64,000 nucleotides of DNA from Xenorhabdus nematophila ATCC 19061 (GTDB lineage: Bacteria; Pseudomonadota; Gammaproteobacteria; Enterobacterales; Enterobacteriaceae): NCBI RefSeq assembly GCF_000252955.1, contig NC_014228.1, positions 1,750,005 through 1,814,004 of the forward strand, written 5' to 3'. A model generated the notes under the pieces. It was not told the DNA's origin and ran no database searches. It worked only from the letters and a program-made list of their open reading frames with translations. Shown piece by piece: positions 40,017-50,015 of this stretch; positions within the stretch are counted from its first letter, which is position 1, and every line of letters starts with the position of its first letter. The translations under genes were made by a program, and so were the position numbers.

Positions 40017-40973
40017 ATGAAGCGATTTTTAACTTTTATCGGCATGTTCTTAATTGGCATGTTATCGCTAAGTGGACTGGCTAATATAGCCCATGCTGTC
40101 GAATATCCATTACCACCTGCTAATGGCCGTCTTATTGGAAACAATACCACTTATGTGGTACCTGAAGATGGGCTTCCGTTGGAATCTATCGCTGCTAAGT
40201 ATCAAATAGGTTTACTGGCTATGTTAGAAGCCAATCCGAATGTTGATCCCTATTTACCGACGGCAGGTACTGAACTTATTATTCCGTCTCAGATGCTACT
40301 CCCGGATACACCTCGTCAAGGTATTATTATCAATCTGGCTGAACTCAGGCTCTATTATTATCCTAAGGGCGCCAATCATGTCATTGTATATCCGATTGGA
40401 ATCGGACAACTTGGGCGTAATACGCCGACGATGACAACTTCAGTGAGTCAATTGATTGGCAGTCCAACATGGACACCAACTGCCAATATTCGCAAAGATT
40501 ATGCAAGCCGGGGCATTATTTTACCTGCTGTAATACCACCAGGCCCGGATAACCCAATGGGAGATTTTGCGTTACGTTTAGCTGCCGGACGTGGTGAGTA
40601 TCTCATTCACGGCACAAATGCAAATTTTGGCATTGGTATGCGGGTCAGTTCGGGGTGTATTCGTTTGCGCCCTGATGACATTAGGGATTTATTCAGCACT
40701 GTTCCACTGAAGACTCGTGTCCAGGTCATTAATGAACCTATAAAATATTCCGTCGAGCCGGATGGGAAACGTTATGTAGAAGTGCATCAACCACTTTCTA
40801 AGACAGAAAGTGATGATCCACAAGCAATGCCAATTCCACGCTCTGAAGGCTTAATGAAATTCATTGATAATCGTGAAACAGATGAAGTGCTTGTTGATCA
40901 AGCGATTATCCGGCGTTCAGGTATGCCGGTGCGGGTAAACAAAAGTCAGATCCCGAACAATAAAGTTCATTAG
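40017..40973 (+). CDS. ldtE: L,D-transpeptidase LdtE (YnhG)
   Basis: 318 residues. A signal peptide ends near AHA (27), a LysM-like region (about 42-95, NTTYVVPEDGLPLESIAAKY) follows, then the YkuD catalytic domain (about 100-240) with HGTNANFGIGMRVSSGCIRL; the catalytic Cys is near 218. It works in the periplasm and makes 3-3 cross-links in murein. The ATG follows TCAGGGAGCATGT. Its product acts on the same murein to which Lpp, encoded next door on the other strand, is attached. Confidence 0.94.
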   Translation: MKRFLTFIGMFLIGMLSLSGLANIAHAVEYPLPPANGRLIGNNTTYVVPEDGLPLESIAAKYQIGLLAMLEANPNVDPYLPTAGTELIIPSQMLLPDTPRQGIIINLAELRLYYYPKGANHVIVYPIGIGQLGRNTPTMTTSVSQLIGSPTWTPTANIRKDYASRGIILPAVIPPGPDNPMGDFALRLAAGRGEYLIHGTNANFGIGMRVSSGCIRLRPDDIRDLFSTVPLKTRVQVINEPIKYSVEPDGKRYVEVHQPLSKTESDDPQAMPIPRSEGLMKFIDNRETDEVLVDQAIIRRSGMPVRVNKSQIPNNKVH

Positions 40974-41020
40974 CCAGAAACTCAGACTGTTAATGAGGTC
41001 GGTTAGGCGCGATAGTGATA

Positions 41021-41048
41021 AAAATGGCGTACTGTAGTACGCCATTTT
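41021..41048. terminator. Bidirectional terminator between ldtE and lpp
   Basis: A perfect 12-bp stem (aaaatggcgtac with gtacgccatttt) around tgta has T-rich ends on both strands. It serves the convergent ldtE and lpp transcripts. Confidence 0.92.
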
Positions 41049-41066
41049 TTGTTATTTGTTACAAGG

Positions 41067-41303
41067 TTATTTCTTGTAAGAACGAACTTGGTTATTAAGA
41101 CGTTGATTTGCACGAGCAGCTTCGTCTTTGGCTGATTGTACATCAGAACGAACAGAACTGAGGTCATTGCTCAGCTGGTCAACTTTAGAACCCAGAGTCT
41201 GAACCTGAGATGCGAGTTGTTCAACTTTAGTTGCACTCGAACAACCTGCTAACAGAGTCGAAGCCAGAATTACTGCACCAAGTAAAACTTTAGTACGATT
41301 CAT
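41067..41303 (-). CDS. lpp: Major outer-membrane murein lipoprotein
   Basis: 78 residues from ATG 41303, the exact E. coli length; a GTG one codon earlier is ignored. The signal ends with the lipobox LLAGC (Cys near 20). The mature part is a heptad coiled coil ([20 protein letters not shown]...) ending in RSYKK. The C-terminal Lys is the residue bonded to murein by L,D-transpeptidases. GAGG lies 8 bases before the start. Confidence 0.97.
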   Translation of the reverse strand: MNRTKVLLGAVILASTLLAGCSSATKVEQLASQVQTLGSKVDQLSNDLSSVRSDVQSAKDEAARANQRLNNQVRSYKK

Positions 41304-41638
41304 CACATTACCCTCTAGATTAAGTTAATCTCCAAGTAGCTATCTAAGTATTACACAAACTATTTGAGAAAGAGAATAAATTTTTGCTGTGAAAAAACTC
41401 TACTGTTCTTTATCTCAAAATAAGTTAATAAATTTCAGATATTGGTAATAAAATGGAAACGTTGTCCCACTTTTAAATTGGGAAATTTACCAATGTAATA
41501 GTGTATAGATTATAAAGTTCACCATGATCATGGTGAGAAATAGCAATATAAAAATCCCAATTTACATTATATTCAATAGAATTGAACATCATTGGCGGTG
41601 CTGCCTGAAATTAGGCAGCACTTGTAAAATACGAAGAA
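41304..41638. other. lpp promoter region and pykF 3' hairpin
   Basis: No gene. The lpp promoter must lie in the AT-rich part next to its start. A hairpin with an 8-bp stem (gtgctgcc with ggcagcac, 41600-41623) follows the pykF stop by about 16 bases and may be its terminator, though no long T run follows. Confidence 0.5.
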
Positions 41639-43048
41639 TTAAAGCACGTGAACAGAGGAAGTGTTTGTTGTTCCACTTGGTACCAGCGCTCCGGATACCA
41701 TAACGATGATATCACCTTGATTCGCCATACCACTTGCAAGAGCAGCTTCTTTACCAATGCGGTAAAAATCATCGGTAGAAGCGATTTCTTTTACGATCTG
41801 TGTAGTAACACCTTTTACCAACAACAATTGGCGAGCAGTAATTTCATTGGTCGTTAAAGCAAGAATTGGGGCGTTAGGAAAGTACTTGCGGATAGATCTG
41901 GCAGATTTACCGCCATAAGTTGCTACAACGATCAGGGGCGCTTCCAGCTTTTCTGCAATTTCAACCGCACCAAGGCTGACAGCTTCGGTAACGCGCAATT
42001 TCTGGGTCTTAGTGTTTTCAATTCGGCTATTCATGACGCGATCTGTGCGTTCACAAATCGTTGCCATGATAGAAACCGCTTCGACAGGATATTTCCCTTT
42101 AGCACTTTCACCGGAAAGCATCACAGCATCGGTACCATCTAAAATAGCATTGGCAACGTCGCCGGCTTCAGCACGGGTCGGGCGGGGGTTTTTGATCATG
42201 GAATCCAGCATTTGAGTTGCAGTGATAACAACTTTACGTGCTGAATTACATTTTTCGATCATCATTTTCTGTGAGAAGATCACTTCCTCGACAGGAATTT
42301 CAACGCCTAAATCACCACGAGCCACCATGATTCCATCGGAAGCTTCGAGAATTTCATCGAAATTATTCAGACCTTCTTGGTTTTCGATTTTAGAGATGAT
42401 CTGAATATGCTCACCACCGTGGGCTTTCAGATGCTCACGGATTTCCAGTACATCGGAACGCTTACGGATGAAGGATGCAGCGATAAAATCAACACCTTGT
42501 TCACAACCGAATACGAGATCTTGTTTGTCTTTTTCTGCTAAAGCAGGCAGATTGATGGAAACATTTGGCAGATTAACACCCTTGTTCTCACCCAAATCAC
42601 CATTGTTCAATACTTCACAGATGACTTCAGTAGCCGTGATTTCTTTAACTGTCATGGCGATCAAACCATCATCAACCAATACCGTTTTACCTGGTGCCAG
42701 ATCCGCAGGCAGACCGGCATACGTTACGGCTACACGATCTTGATTACCAATGACGGATTTATCTGTCGTAAAAGTGAAAATCTGGCCAGCAGTGAGGGAA
42801 ACATCATTACCCTCTTCCAGTTTCATCGTACGGATTTCAGGGCCTTTAGTGTCCAGTAGTATTGCTGCTTTTTTACCTGTTTTCGCGGTGACCGCACGAA
42901 TATTTTTAATGCGTTGACCATGTTCTTCGTAATCACCGTGAGAAAAATTCAGACGCATTACGTTCATGCCTGCATTGAGCAGTTCGGTCAATCTCTCTTC
43001 GGATTCTGTTTTCGGCCCGATAGTACAAACAATTTTGGTTTTTTTCAT
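41639..43048 (-). CDS. pykF: Pyruvate kinase I
   Basis: 469 residues (E. coli 470). Substrate and metal motifs are [13 protein letters not shown] near 31, [11 protein letters not shown] near 66, the catalytic Lys region ISKIENQEG near 220, and [12 protein letters not shown] with [11 protein letters not shown]...[12 protein letters not shown] near 270-300. It converts PEP and ADP to pyruvate and ATP, the reverse sense of PpsA, and is activated by fructose bisphosphate. A Cra-like site lies about 220 bases upstream. Confidence 0.97.
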   Translation of the reverse strand: MKKTKIVCTIGPKTESEERLTELLNAGMNVMRLNFSHGDYEEHGQRIKNIRAVTAKTGKKAAILLDTKGPEIRTMKLEEGNDVSLTAGQIFTFTTDKSVIGNQDRVAVTYAGLPADLAPGKTVLVDDGLIAMTVKEITATEVICEVLNNGDLGENKGVNLPNVSINLPALAEKDKQDLVFGCEQGVDFIAASFIRKRSDVLEIREHLKAHGGEHIQIISKIENQEGLNNFDEILEASDGIMVARGDLGVEIPVEEVIFSQKMMIEKCNSARKVVITATQMLDSMIKNPRPTRAEAGDVANAILDGTDAVMLSGESAKGKYPVEAVSIMATICERTDRVMNSRIENTKTQKLRVTEAVSLGAVEIAEKLEAPLIVVATYGGKSARSIRKYFPNAPILALTTNEITARQLLLVKGVTTQIVKEIASTDDFYRIGKEAALASGMANQGDIIVMVSGALVPSGTTNTSSVHVL

Positions 43049-43540
43049 GACAATCTATCTACTGGTTTTTAATGGATTAAAAGAGTGAATCGCCAACCAT
43101 TGACATTGATGCCAACATCATCTGGTGTTGTAAGTTGCGCAACATAACGGAAAAACGGATAGCAGAATGCGTCAAATGGTTTTTTAGCATAAAGCCAGGC
43201 AAATACAGATCTGCTGACTGGGAACGATTGTGCATCTGTAACTTTTTCTGAATTCGGTAAATCAATTGGCTGAAACCATTCAACTTATGATAGAAACGTA
43301 TTATAGAGACTAATTTCTGTGAAATGAATTAAAAAAACAGTTCTTGAAAAGATTTATATAAGGAAAAAGGAAAATAACCTTGCTCATGTTAAAGAAATCA
43401 GGAAGTTGTTGCGCAAACAAGATGTAAGTGAGTTTTTAGTAAGAAGTAAGATTAGGAGGCACTTTGCTTATAGCGGATGTAATAAATAGTAAGGTAAAAG
43501 AGATGCGGGTTAGTTTAACTGAAGATTAACTGACAAGAAA
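43049..43540. other. pykF upstream region
   Basis: It holds the pykF promoter and the Cra site at 43269-43284. A 68-codon minus-strand frame (43077-43283) has no ribosome site and no familiar content and is probably chance. Nothing else is recognised. Confidence 0.45.
43269..43284. promoter_or_regulatory. Cra (FruR) site upstream of pykF
   Basis: gctgaaaccattcaac contains TGAAACCATTCA, which differs from the Cra consensus TGAAACGNTTCA at one fixed position. Cra represses pykF in E. coli. The distance to the ATG (about 220 bases) implies a long leader. Confidence 0.6.
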
Positions 43541-43617
43541 TGGTGCGTCCGAGTGGACTCGAACCACCGACCCCCACCATGTCAAGGTGGTGCTCTAACC
43601 AACTGAGCTACGGACGC
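43541..43617 (-). tRNA. valV: tRNA-Val (anticodon GAC)
   Basis: 77 nt including the encoded CCA. The acceptor arm is gcgtccg/cggacgc. The anticodon loop is ttGACat, the T arm is ggtggttcgagtccact and the D arm is agctcagttggttagagc. It is identical to the second copy 42 bases away. In E. coli the valV-valW pair lies in the same neighbourhood (pykF to mdtK). Confidence 0.98.
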
Positions 43618-43659
43618 ACATAATACTATTTGTTGTTTGCTGTATGTCTACCAAACATT

Positions 43660-43736
43660 TGGTGCGTCCGAGTGGACTCGAACCACCGACCCCCACCATG
43701 TCAAGGTGGTGCTCTAACCAACTGAGCTACGGACGC
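43660..43736 (-). tRNA. valW: tRNA-Val (anticodon GAC), second copy
   Basis: 77 nt, identical to the copy at 43541-43617 and transcribed first in the pair on the minus strand. The two are probably processed from one transcript. The order of the names valV and valW here is arbitrary. Confidence 0.98.
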
Positions 43737-43798
43737 AATCTAAATTTGTACGACTGACAACGGGGACGAATATTAACGGCCACTGAGCTTTCTGGCAA

Positions 43799-43870
43799 GG
43801 GGAAAAATGCAAATTCTTGTTCGACTGCTCGCATTTACATCTTTTAGAATGAATTTGCAGCTTTTTCCCC
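43799..43870. repeat. Long inverted repeat between mdtK and tRNA-Val
   Basis: ggggaaaaatgcaaattc at 43799-43816 pairs with gaatttgcagctttttcccc at 43851-43870 (18 pairs, a 2-base bulge, 34-base loop). It lies just after the mdtK stop on the minus strand. There is no T run, so it may be a 3' stability hairpin rather than a classical terminator. Confidence 0.6.
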
Positions 43871-43895
43871 TGGGTAGATAATTTAATGTTCGGAC

Positions 43896-45269
43896 TTAAT
43901 GAGAGGAACGTTCCAGAACAAAACTAACCGGCTGTTTTTGTGTCCACCAAATCCGATATCCCATCATGAACGCTGCTGCTGTTAAGCCGATAATGAACCC
44001 AATCCAGAAACCTTGTGGTCCCATTGGTTGAGTAACATAGTCAGTCAGTGCGAGAATATAACCACTTGTCAGCCCGAAGAGCCAATAAGAGATTAAGGTG
44101 ATATAGAAGATAGAACGCGTATCTTTATATCCACGTAGCACACCTGAACCGATAACCTGAACAGCATCAGAAAGCTGATAAATAGCCGCAAGCAACATCA
44201 GGTGGGAAGCAAGGATGACAACCTCAGAATTATCGTTATACATAAATGCAATCCGTTCGCTGAACATGACAGTGAAAGTTGCAGTTACACAAGCAATGAT
44301 TAAGCCAACAATAAGGCTGGTATAGGCGGATATTTTAGCCCCTTCGGTTGATTTCTTGCCGAGATTATAACCAATACGGATAGTTGCAGCGATTCCTAAT
44401 GACATAGGAAACATAAACATCATTGAGCTAAAATTGAGCGCTATCTGGTGTCCGGCAACGGCAACGACGCCGAGTGGCGAAACCAGTAATGAAACAACTG
44501 CAAACAGTGTAACCTCAAAGAACATAGCGAGGGCGATAGGTAATCCAAGTAGCATAATTCGCTTTTGGGTATGCCATTTAGGTGCTGCAACATTGTTGAA
44601 TGTTTGAATATCTTTTTGGGTAGGGGAATGCTTAACATAGGCAAGTAGCAGAAAGAACATAACCCAGTAAACTGTCGCTGTTGCAACACCACAGCCGACA
44701 CCACCCAATTCCGGAGCACCAAATTTGCCATAAATGAAAATATAGTTGACAGGAATATTGACGAGTAACCCGAGAATACCGATGATCATTGCCGGTTTGG
44801 TTTTCGACAACCCTTCGCATTGGCTGCGCAGAACCTGATAAAACAAGCAACCCGGTGCTCCCCACATAATGGCGTGGATAAACTCTGAGGCTTTTTGGGC
44901 CAGGAGCGGATCAATATTATGTTGCGCTGCTATAATAAATTGGCTGTTATACAATACTGCGATAACTAAGATAGAAAGAAAAGTTGCAAGCCAAAAACCC
45001 TGTTGGATTTGGCCTGCGATACTATTTCTTCGGCTGGAGCCATTCATGTGTGCCACAATGGGTGTTAAGGCGAGCAAAATTCCCTGACCAAATAGAATAG
45101 TGGGCAGCCAGATAGATGTACCTATGGCAACCGCAGACATCTCAATAGCACCGGCTTTACCGGCCATGACTGTATCGACAAAACCCATCGCAGTTTGCGA
45201 AAATTGAGCAATGATAACGGGGATTCCGAGAGCGAGCAAACTACGCGCTTCATTTAAATATTTCTGCAC
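43896..45269 (-). CDS. mdtK: Multidrug efflux pump of the MATE family
   Basis: 457 residues, the same as E. coli MdtK (NorM). Twelve predicted helices in two homologous halves. Family blocks include [21 protein letters not shown] at the N-terminus and the [21 protein letters not shown] stretch in the second half. It exports cationic drugs and dyes with Na+ or H+. It is divergent from ribE, as in E. coli. Confidence 0.95.
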   Translation of the reverse strand: MQKYLNEARSLLALGIPVIIAQFSQTAMGFVDTVMAGKAGAIEMSAVAIGTSIWLPTILFGQGILLALTPIVAHMNGSSRRNSIAGQIQQGFWLATFLSILVIAVLYNSQFIIAAQHNIDPLLAQKASEFIHAIMWGAPGCLFYQVLRSQCEGLSKTKPAMIIGILGLLVNIPVNYIFIYGKFGAPELGGVGCGVATATVYWVMFFLLLAYVKHSPTQKDIQTFNNVAAPKWHTQKRIMLLGLPIALAMFFEVTLFAVVSLLVSPLGVVAVAGHQIALNFSSMMFMFPMSLGIAATIRIGYNLGKKSTEGAKISAYTSLIVGLIIACVTATFTVMFSERIAFMYNDNSEVVILASHLMLLAAIYQLSDAVQVIGSGVLRGYKDTRSIFYITLISYWLFGLTSGYILALTDYVTQPMGPQGFWIGFIIGLTAAAFMMGYRIWWTQKQPVSFVLERSSH

Positions 45270-45534
45270 GTACTACACCTTTTTTGATTAAAAATTAACT
45301 GAAAAAATAAGGGATATTTCCGCGAGCAAACGATGTTAGTGGAGAATGTATCGCTTATAAGCAGCTACATTGTATCGGACTCATTTTTATTAATCCAATC
45401 GTTGTACAACGTTTATACTCAGTAATTGAGGTTATATTCAACAGAAACCGCATTTACACTTACCCTAAATAGTGTGTAAAAGCGGTGAGTGGGTTAAACT
45501 AACTTGCTATGTAAAAATCATTAAAGAGGTTCCC

Positions 45535-46176
45535 ATGTTTACAGGTATTGTTCAGGGAAAAGCGCCGATAGTTGTCATTGATGAAAAAACGCACTTCAGA
45601 ACTCATATTGTTAAATTTCCGGTTGAATTATTATCCGGAATTGAGACGGGGGCTTCTGTATCCCACAATGGCTGCTGTTTGACTGTAACGAAAATTGATG
45701 GCGATTTAATTAGCTTCGATTTGATGAAAGAAACCCTTCGCCTGACTAATCTTGGTGAACTTAAAACAGGTGATTTGGTTAATTTGGAAAGGGCGGCTAA
45801 ATTTGGTGATGAAATTGGCGGACATTTGATGTCCGGCCATATTATTTCAACAGCTGAAATTGCCAAAATTTTCACTTCAGAAAATAATCATGAAATTTGG
45901 TTTCGTATTCACGACAAACAATTGATGAAGTATATCCTGCATAAAGGGTTTATTGGTGTTGATGGGATTAGTCTGACTATTGGAGATGTCGTAAATAATC
46001 GCTTCTGTGTCCATTTGATACCGGAAACTTTAGAACGTACCACTTTGGGTAAAAAGCGCCTTGGGCAAAAGGTCAATATCGAGATTGATCCACAAACCCA
46101 GGCGATTGTTGATACTGTTGAACGAGTTATGGCTCAAAAAGAACAGGAAAGATTATTGTCTCAAATCGAAGAGTAA
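45535..46176 (+). CDS. ribE: Riboflavin synthase alpha chain
   Basis: 213 residues from ATG 45535, which follows AAAGAGGTTCCC and gives the universal N-terminus MFTGIV; an upstream frame start at 45472 is not real. Two similar lumazine-binding barrels (about 1-95 and 97-190) each carry GCCLTV- or GISLTI-type motifs. It dismutates two 6,7-dimethyl-8-ribityllumazine to riboflavin. It is also named ribC in E. coli. No FMN riboswitch is visible upstream. Confidence 0.97.
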   Translation: MFTGIVQGKAPIVVIDEKTHFRTHIVKFPVELLSGIETGASVSHNGCCLTVTKIDGDLISFDLMKETLRLTNLGELKTGDLVNLERAAKFGDEIGGHLMSGHIISTAEIAKIFTSENNHEIWFRIHDKQLMKYILHKGFIGVDGISLTIGDVVNNRFCVHLIPETLERTTLGKKRLGQKVNIEIDPQTQAIVDTVERVMAQKEQERLLSQIEE

Positions 46177-46212
46177 TAAAAAATACTATTGAGTTGAGAT
46201 AAAGTCTTTTTC

Positions 46213-46244
46213 GCAAAATCCGCCGTAAACCCTCTTTACGGCGG
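46213..46244 (+). repeat. Hairpin with a 22-base block shared with 61433-61454
   Basis: A perfect 10-bp stem (ccgccgtaaa with tttacggcgg, loop ccctc, 46220-46244) lies inside a block whose first 22 bases recur exactly at 61433-61454. It is followed by ggagcagtcacacaac. Hairpins of this look end some IS200/IS605 elements and their TnpB guide RNAs. It may be such a relic, or a ribE terminator. Confidence 0.45.
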
Positions 46245-46267
46245 GGAGCAGTCACACAACGGTGTTC

Positions 46268-46301
46268 AAAGCTACAGAAATCACATTTCTGTAGCTTTTG
46301 G
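46268..46301. terminator. Terminator between ribE and cfa
   Basis: A 13-bp perfect stem (aaagctacagaaa with tttctgtagcttt) with loop tcaca and short T runs on both sides. It serves the convergent ribE and cfa transcripts. Confidence 0.75.
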
Positions 46302-46325
46302 GGCATTATCATTTGTAACGATGTC

Positions 46326-47477
46326 CTACCTAGGTACTCTCAGGCCTTTTTCAATACCTTGTGGGCTGAATACAATTTGCCATAGTTGAATATTTCTGGC
46401 ACGAAATGCACCCGCACAAGCGTTCAAATAATAACTGAACATTCGTTTGAAACGAGGGCTGTAGCTATGTTCTATTTCTGGCCAGCTTGCAATAAAGCGC
46501 TCATACCATGCCATGAGTGTTCGATCGTAATCAGCGCCAAAGTTATGCCAGTCTTCCATAACAAATTTTCCATTATTCGCTTTTGCAATCTTAGGAATTG
46601 AGGGTAAGCAGCCATTTGGAAAAATATATTTAGAGATCCAGGCATCAGCTTTCGACTTATCGTTATTAGAACCGATAGTATGGAGAAGAAACAGTCCATT
46701 AGATTTCAGGTTTTTTTTCACGATGTCAAAATAATGAGCATAATTTTTAGGGCCGACGTGCTCAAACATACCCACAGAAACAATGCGATCGAACTGGAGA
46801 TTCAGATTTCGATAATCTTCCAGAAGAATGTTTACCTCTAGATCCTTACAACGTTCTTGCGCATATTTTTGCTGTTCAGCTGAAATTGTGACACCAGTGA
46901 CAGATACACCGTAGTTTTTTGCAGCATAGGCCGATAACCCACCCCATCCACAGCCAATGTCTAATAACGTCATGCCTGGGGATAGTTGCAGTTTGTCACA
47001 AATCAGGCGGAGTTTATGGGATTGAGCTTCTTCCAGAGTATTGGCATCCTTCCAGTAACCGCAAGAATATTGCATATAAGGATCAAGCATTCGGGTAAAA
47101 AGATCATTGCCCAAATCATAATGCTCCTGACCTACAATCCAGGCTCTTTTGGGAGACTGTAAATTAAATGTGCGGGAGATAAGTATCTGTAAAATATCCT
47201 TCGTATTTTTTGGAATACGATGTTCCAAACCAGCCCGCAATACTTTATGAAAGAATATATCAAGGCGATCACATTCCCACCAGCCATCCATATAACTTTC
47301 ACCCAATCCTAGAGAGCCTTCTTTCAACACTCGTTTATAGAAATCCGTATTTTTTATACGTATATCGAAAGGTCGTTTGCCGTTGATTTCAATATCAGCT
47401 TCCTGAAGTAATTCATGGGTAATTCTATGCCAGGAATCAGTTATCGTATTTTTACCTTCAACGAAAGATGAACTCAT
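46326..47477 (-). CDS. cfa: Cyclopropane-fatty-acyl-phospholipid synthase
   Basis: 383 residues (E. coli 382). An N-terminal lipid-contact domain (about 1-120) is followed by the SAM-dependent methyltransferase core with LLDIGCGWGGLSAYAAKNYG near 172 and FDRIVSVGMFEHVGPKNY. The C-terminal YYLNACAGAFRARNIQLWQ contains the active-site Cys. It converts unsaturated membrane lipid chains to cyclopropane forms in stationary phase. Confidence 0.97.
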   Translation of the reverse strand: MSSSFVEGKNTITDSWHRITHELLQEADIEINGKRPFDIRIKNTDFYKRVLKEGSLGLGESYMDGWWECDRLDIFFHKVLRAGLEHRIPKNTKDILQILISRTFNLQSPKRAWIVGQEHYDLGNDLFTRMLDPYMQYSCGYWKDANTLEEAQSHKLRLICDKLQLSPGMTLLDIGCGWGGLSAYAAKNYGVSVTGVTISAEQQKYAQERCKDLEVNILLEDYRNLNLQFDRIVSVGMFEHVGPKNYAHYFDIVKKNLKSNGLFLLHTIGSNNDKSKADAWISKYIFPNGCLPSIPKIAKANNGKFVMEDWHNFGADYDRTLMAWYERFIASWPEIEHSYSPRFKRMFSYYLNACAGAFRARNIQLWQIVFSPQGIEKGLRVPR

Positions 47478-47786
47478 ATACTCTCCAACATTTGTGTGAT
47501 GGAATTTTGAGGTATTACTTTTTGTAGCTAATTTTTATTATTTTAAAATTACAAATATTTATTTGGAAATAATATAGAAATTACGGAAAAAGCACTAATT
47601 GCTTATGACATCCTGAAATTAAAGAGAGCTTCTTTGCTCTGCAAAACCTCAAATTCCGAGTTTTTAGAATAATGAAGTGGTATGAGTATATGGGGGAAAT
47701 AGGATTTAAACAATCATCTAAAAGCCACGTTATGATGTAACCTTTAGATGATAATATTCTTATTTATTATTTTTCTGGGAAATTTT
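47478..47786. other. Gap between cfa and punC
   Basis: It holds the cfa promoter. A hairpin with 10-bp arms (atcatctaaa with tttagatgat, 47713-47752, 20-base loop) lies past the punC stop and may end the punC transcript. The rest is AT-rich. Confidence 0.45.
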
Positions 47787-48980
47787 TTAACCTATATTTT
47801 GCTTTTTTTCAGCATTTTTCTTTTGCAGCCAATAGCCTATAACCATCGGAACAATAGTAGCAACCATAACTGTTGTCGTCGATAAAAGAGGATATTTCAT
47901 AAACACAGAGACAATCATACTTGCAACAAAACAGAGACCCAATTGCAGCGTGTTTTGCAATGCAGCCGCTTTACCACTGCTCTTAGGATAAACAGAGAGG
48001 GCGTTTGATACTGCAATTGGATAAGATGCGCCATTCATGGCAGCCATAACACAAAAAGGAATAAGAATCGCGATAAATGAAGGTTCACTGGAGAGGGAAA
48101 TCAAGTAAATGATAACCATGCTGATAGCATAGCCAATCAACAGAAATGGAAATACCGTTTCGCTTTTTACTTTTTCCAATAAGATACGGCAACCATATCC
48201 ACCAATCATAAACGCCAGCGTTTGAGGAATATAGCTCAAACCAATATCAGTAGGGTCATAACCCATATTATTCAGAATGGTAGGTGAACCTGTCAGCCAG
48301 GCAAAGAACCCCGCACTGCAAGAAGCATAAATCAATACATTCCCACTAAAAACAGGGGAATTGAGTAACGTGAAGAAAGAAACTGCCTTTTTATCGTCAG
48401 TATTGATTTCAGTATTACTGCCTTTATTGGACAGGAAAAATGTCGGTACTAACAGCAAGAGTGTCATTACCATGAGTGTCAGGAAAATAATTCTCCAGCC
48501 ATCATGTGCCAGTAACCATGCCCCCAATAAAGGTGCCACAGCAGGGGAAAGGGCAACTAAAGGCATGATCACAGCAAAAACACGTTTGGCACGTTCTGTG
48601 TCATACCTGTCAACGACCAGGGCTTGCCATGAAACGGCGGCAGAACAGACTCCTGCTGCCTGAACAAATCTCAGTACAAGCAATTGTGTTGAATCAGTTA
48701 TCCAAAGCATACCTAAACAGCTAATGGAAAACAGAGATAATCCGATAATAAGAATGGGTTTTCTGCCTAAACGGTCAGACAATTGCCCCCATAACAGTTG
48801 GGCAAAGGCAAAACCGGCAAGAAAAATACTGAGACTTGCGCTAATCGCATTTGTCGAAGCCCCCAGTTCTGCTTTCATTGCATCAAATGCGGGTAGGTAC
48901 ATATCGATGGCTAAAAAACCGAGCATACTCAGGCCGGCGAGATAAGACATAAATAGGATTGAATTTTTATTCGTTGTCAT
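47787..48980 (-). CDS. punC: Purine nucleoside MFS importer PunC (YdhC)
   Basis: 397 residues from ATG 48980; a much longer open frame reaches into the punR promoter and is not used. Twelve-helix major facilitator of the Bcr/CflA group, with FLAIDMYLPAFDAMKAELG and the loop motif WGQLSDRLGRKPIL near 72. In E. coli PunC imports adenosine and is activated by PunR. It is divergent from punR, the family's usual arrangement. Confidence 0.9.
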   Translation of the reverse strand: MTTNKNSILFMSYLAGLSMLGFLAIDMYLPAFDAMKAELGASTNAISASLSIFLAGFAFAQLLWGQLSDRLGRKPILIIGLSLFSISCLGMLWITDSTQLLVLRFVQAAGVCSAAVSWQALVVDRYDTERAKRVFAVIMPLVALSPAVAPLLGAWLLAHDGWRIIFLTLMVMTLLLLVPTFFLSNKGSNTEINTDDKKAVSFFTLLNSPVFSGNVLIYASCSAGFFAWLTGSPTILNNMGYDPTDIGLSYIPQTLAFMIGGYGCRILLEKVKSETVFPFLLIGYAISMVIIYLISLSSEPSFIAILIPFCVMAAMNGASYPIAVSNALSVYPKSSGKAAALQNTLQLGLCFVASMIVSVFMKYPLLSTTTVMVATIVPMVIGYWLQKKNAEKKQNIG

Positions 48981-49103
48981 TGTGTTAATAATTTGAAGTG
49001 GTGGTTGATAAGGGAATACCTGACTTATTCTATATGGCATGATTTTTATTTGTGAAACGGTAATATTTGCACAATGCTGTGAAAAAAATTGAAAGGAAAA
49101 TAT

Positions 49104-50012
49104 ATGTGGTCTGAATACTCTTTGGAAGTTGTTGATGCTGTTGCCAGAACAGGAAGTTTCAGTGCAGCTGCGTCGGAACTTCACCGTGTACCTTCGGCTG
49201 TCAGCTATACGGTAAAACAACTTGAAGAATGGCTGGCTGTACCTTTGTTTGAGCGGCGCCACCGTGACGTGGATTTAACTGAAGCGGGGGCGATTTTTGT
49301 CAAGGAAGCCCGTTCTGTTATCAAAAAAATGAATCACACACGACATCAGTGTCAACAAGTCGCCAATGGTTGGCGCGGGCAATTAAGCATTGCCGTTGAT
49401 CAAGTTGTAAAACCTGAAAGAACGCTTCAATTGATTTTGGACTTTTACCGACATTTTCCGGATATTGAGTTATTTATCTATCCTGAAGTTTTTAATGGGG
49501 TATGGGATGCACTGGTGAGTGAGCGAGTGGATGTTGCTATTGGTGCAACACGGGCTTCTCCTGTCGGTGAACGGTATAGCTTTAGAGATATGGGGTTCAT
49601 ACCTTGGTTATGCGTCGTCAGCCCTGAACATGAATTGGCGGTAATACCGGGGAAATTAAATGATGACCAAATGAGGCCTTATTCTAGCCTGTGTCTGGAA
49701 GATACTTCACGTAGCCTACCGAAGCGTGATACGTGGGCTTTAGATAATCAACGCCGATTGGTGGTTCCTGATTGGGATGTTGGATTGAATTGTCTGATGG
49801 ATGGGTTATGTGTGGGAATGGTGCCTAAGCATCGGGCCTTGCCGTTGATCCGTAAAGGAAAACTGATGGCGCTTGAACTTGAACAACCACTCCCCGATAG
49901 CCCATGTTGTTTAGCATGGGCTCAAAAAAGTCATTCACCAGCATTAAGTTGGTTATTTGATTATCTTGGGGATAGTGAAACGCTTAATGCTGAATGGCTA
50001 CAAGAAAGTTAA
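49104..50012 (+). CDS. punR: LysR-type activator PunR (YdhB)
   Basis: 302 residues from ATG 49104, with GAAAGGAAAATAT upstream; the protein begins MWSEYSLEVVDAVA as in E. coli. The helix-turn-helix (about 14-36) is followed by the LysR effector domain. It activates punC in response to purine nucleosides. It lies convergent to purR with a 3-base gap. Confidence 0.92.
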   Translation: MWSEYSLEVVDAVARTGSFSAAASELHRVPSAVSYTVKQLEEWLAVPLFERRHRDVDLTEAGAIFVKEARSVIKKMNHTRHQCQQVANGWRGQLSIAVDQVVKPERTLQLILDFYRHFPDIELFIYPEVFNGVWDALVSERVDVAIGATRASPVGERYSFRDMGFIPWLCVVSPEHELAVIPGKLNDDQMRPYSSLCLEDTSRSLPKRDTWALDNQRRLVVPDWDVGLNCLMDGLCVGMVPKHRALPLIRKGKLMALELEQPLPDSPCCLAWAQKSHSPALSWLFDYLGDSETLNAEWLQES

Positions 50013-50015
50013 TGA

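Noticed and set aside
43077..43283. 68-codon minus-strand frame upstream of pykF
   Set aside because: No ribosome site, no recognisable sequence, and it overlaps the likely promoter and Cra site region.
45270..45534. FMN riboswitch in front of ribE
   Set aside because: None of the conserved FMN riboswitch blocks is visible, and riboflavin synthase genes at this locus normally lack it.
46127..46312. 61-codon minus-strand frame between ribE and cfa
   Set aside because: It overlaps the ribE end and two hairpins; no support for translation.
48981..49262. 94-residue N-terminal extension of PunC
   Set aside because: It overlaps the divergent punR gene and its promoter; the MFS protein starts at MTTNKNSI.
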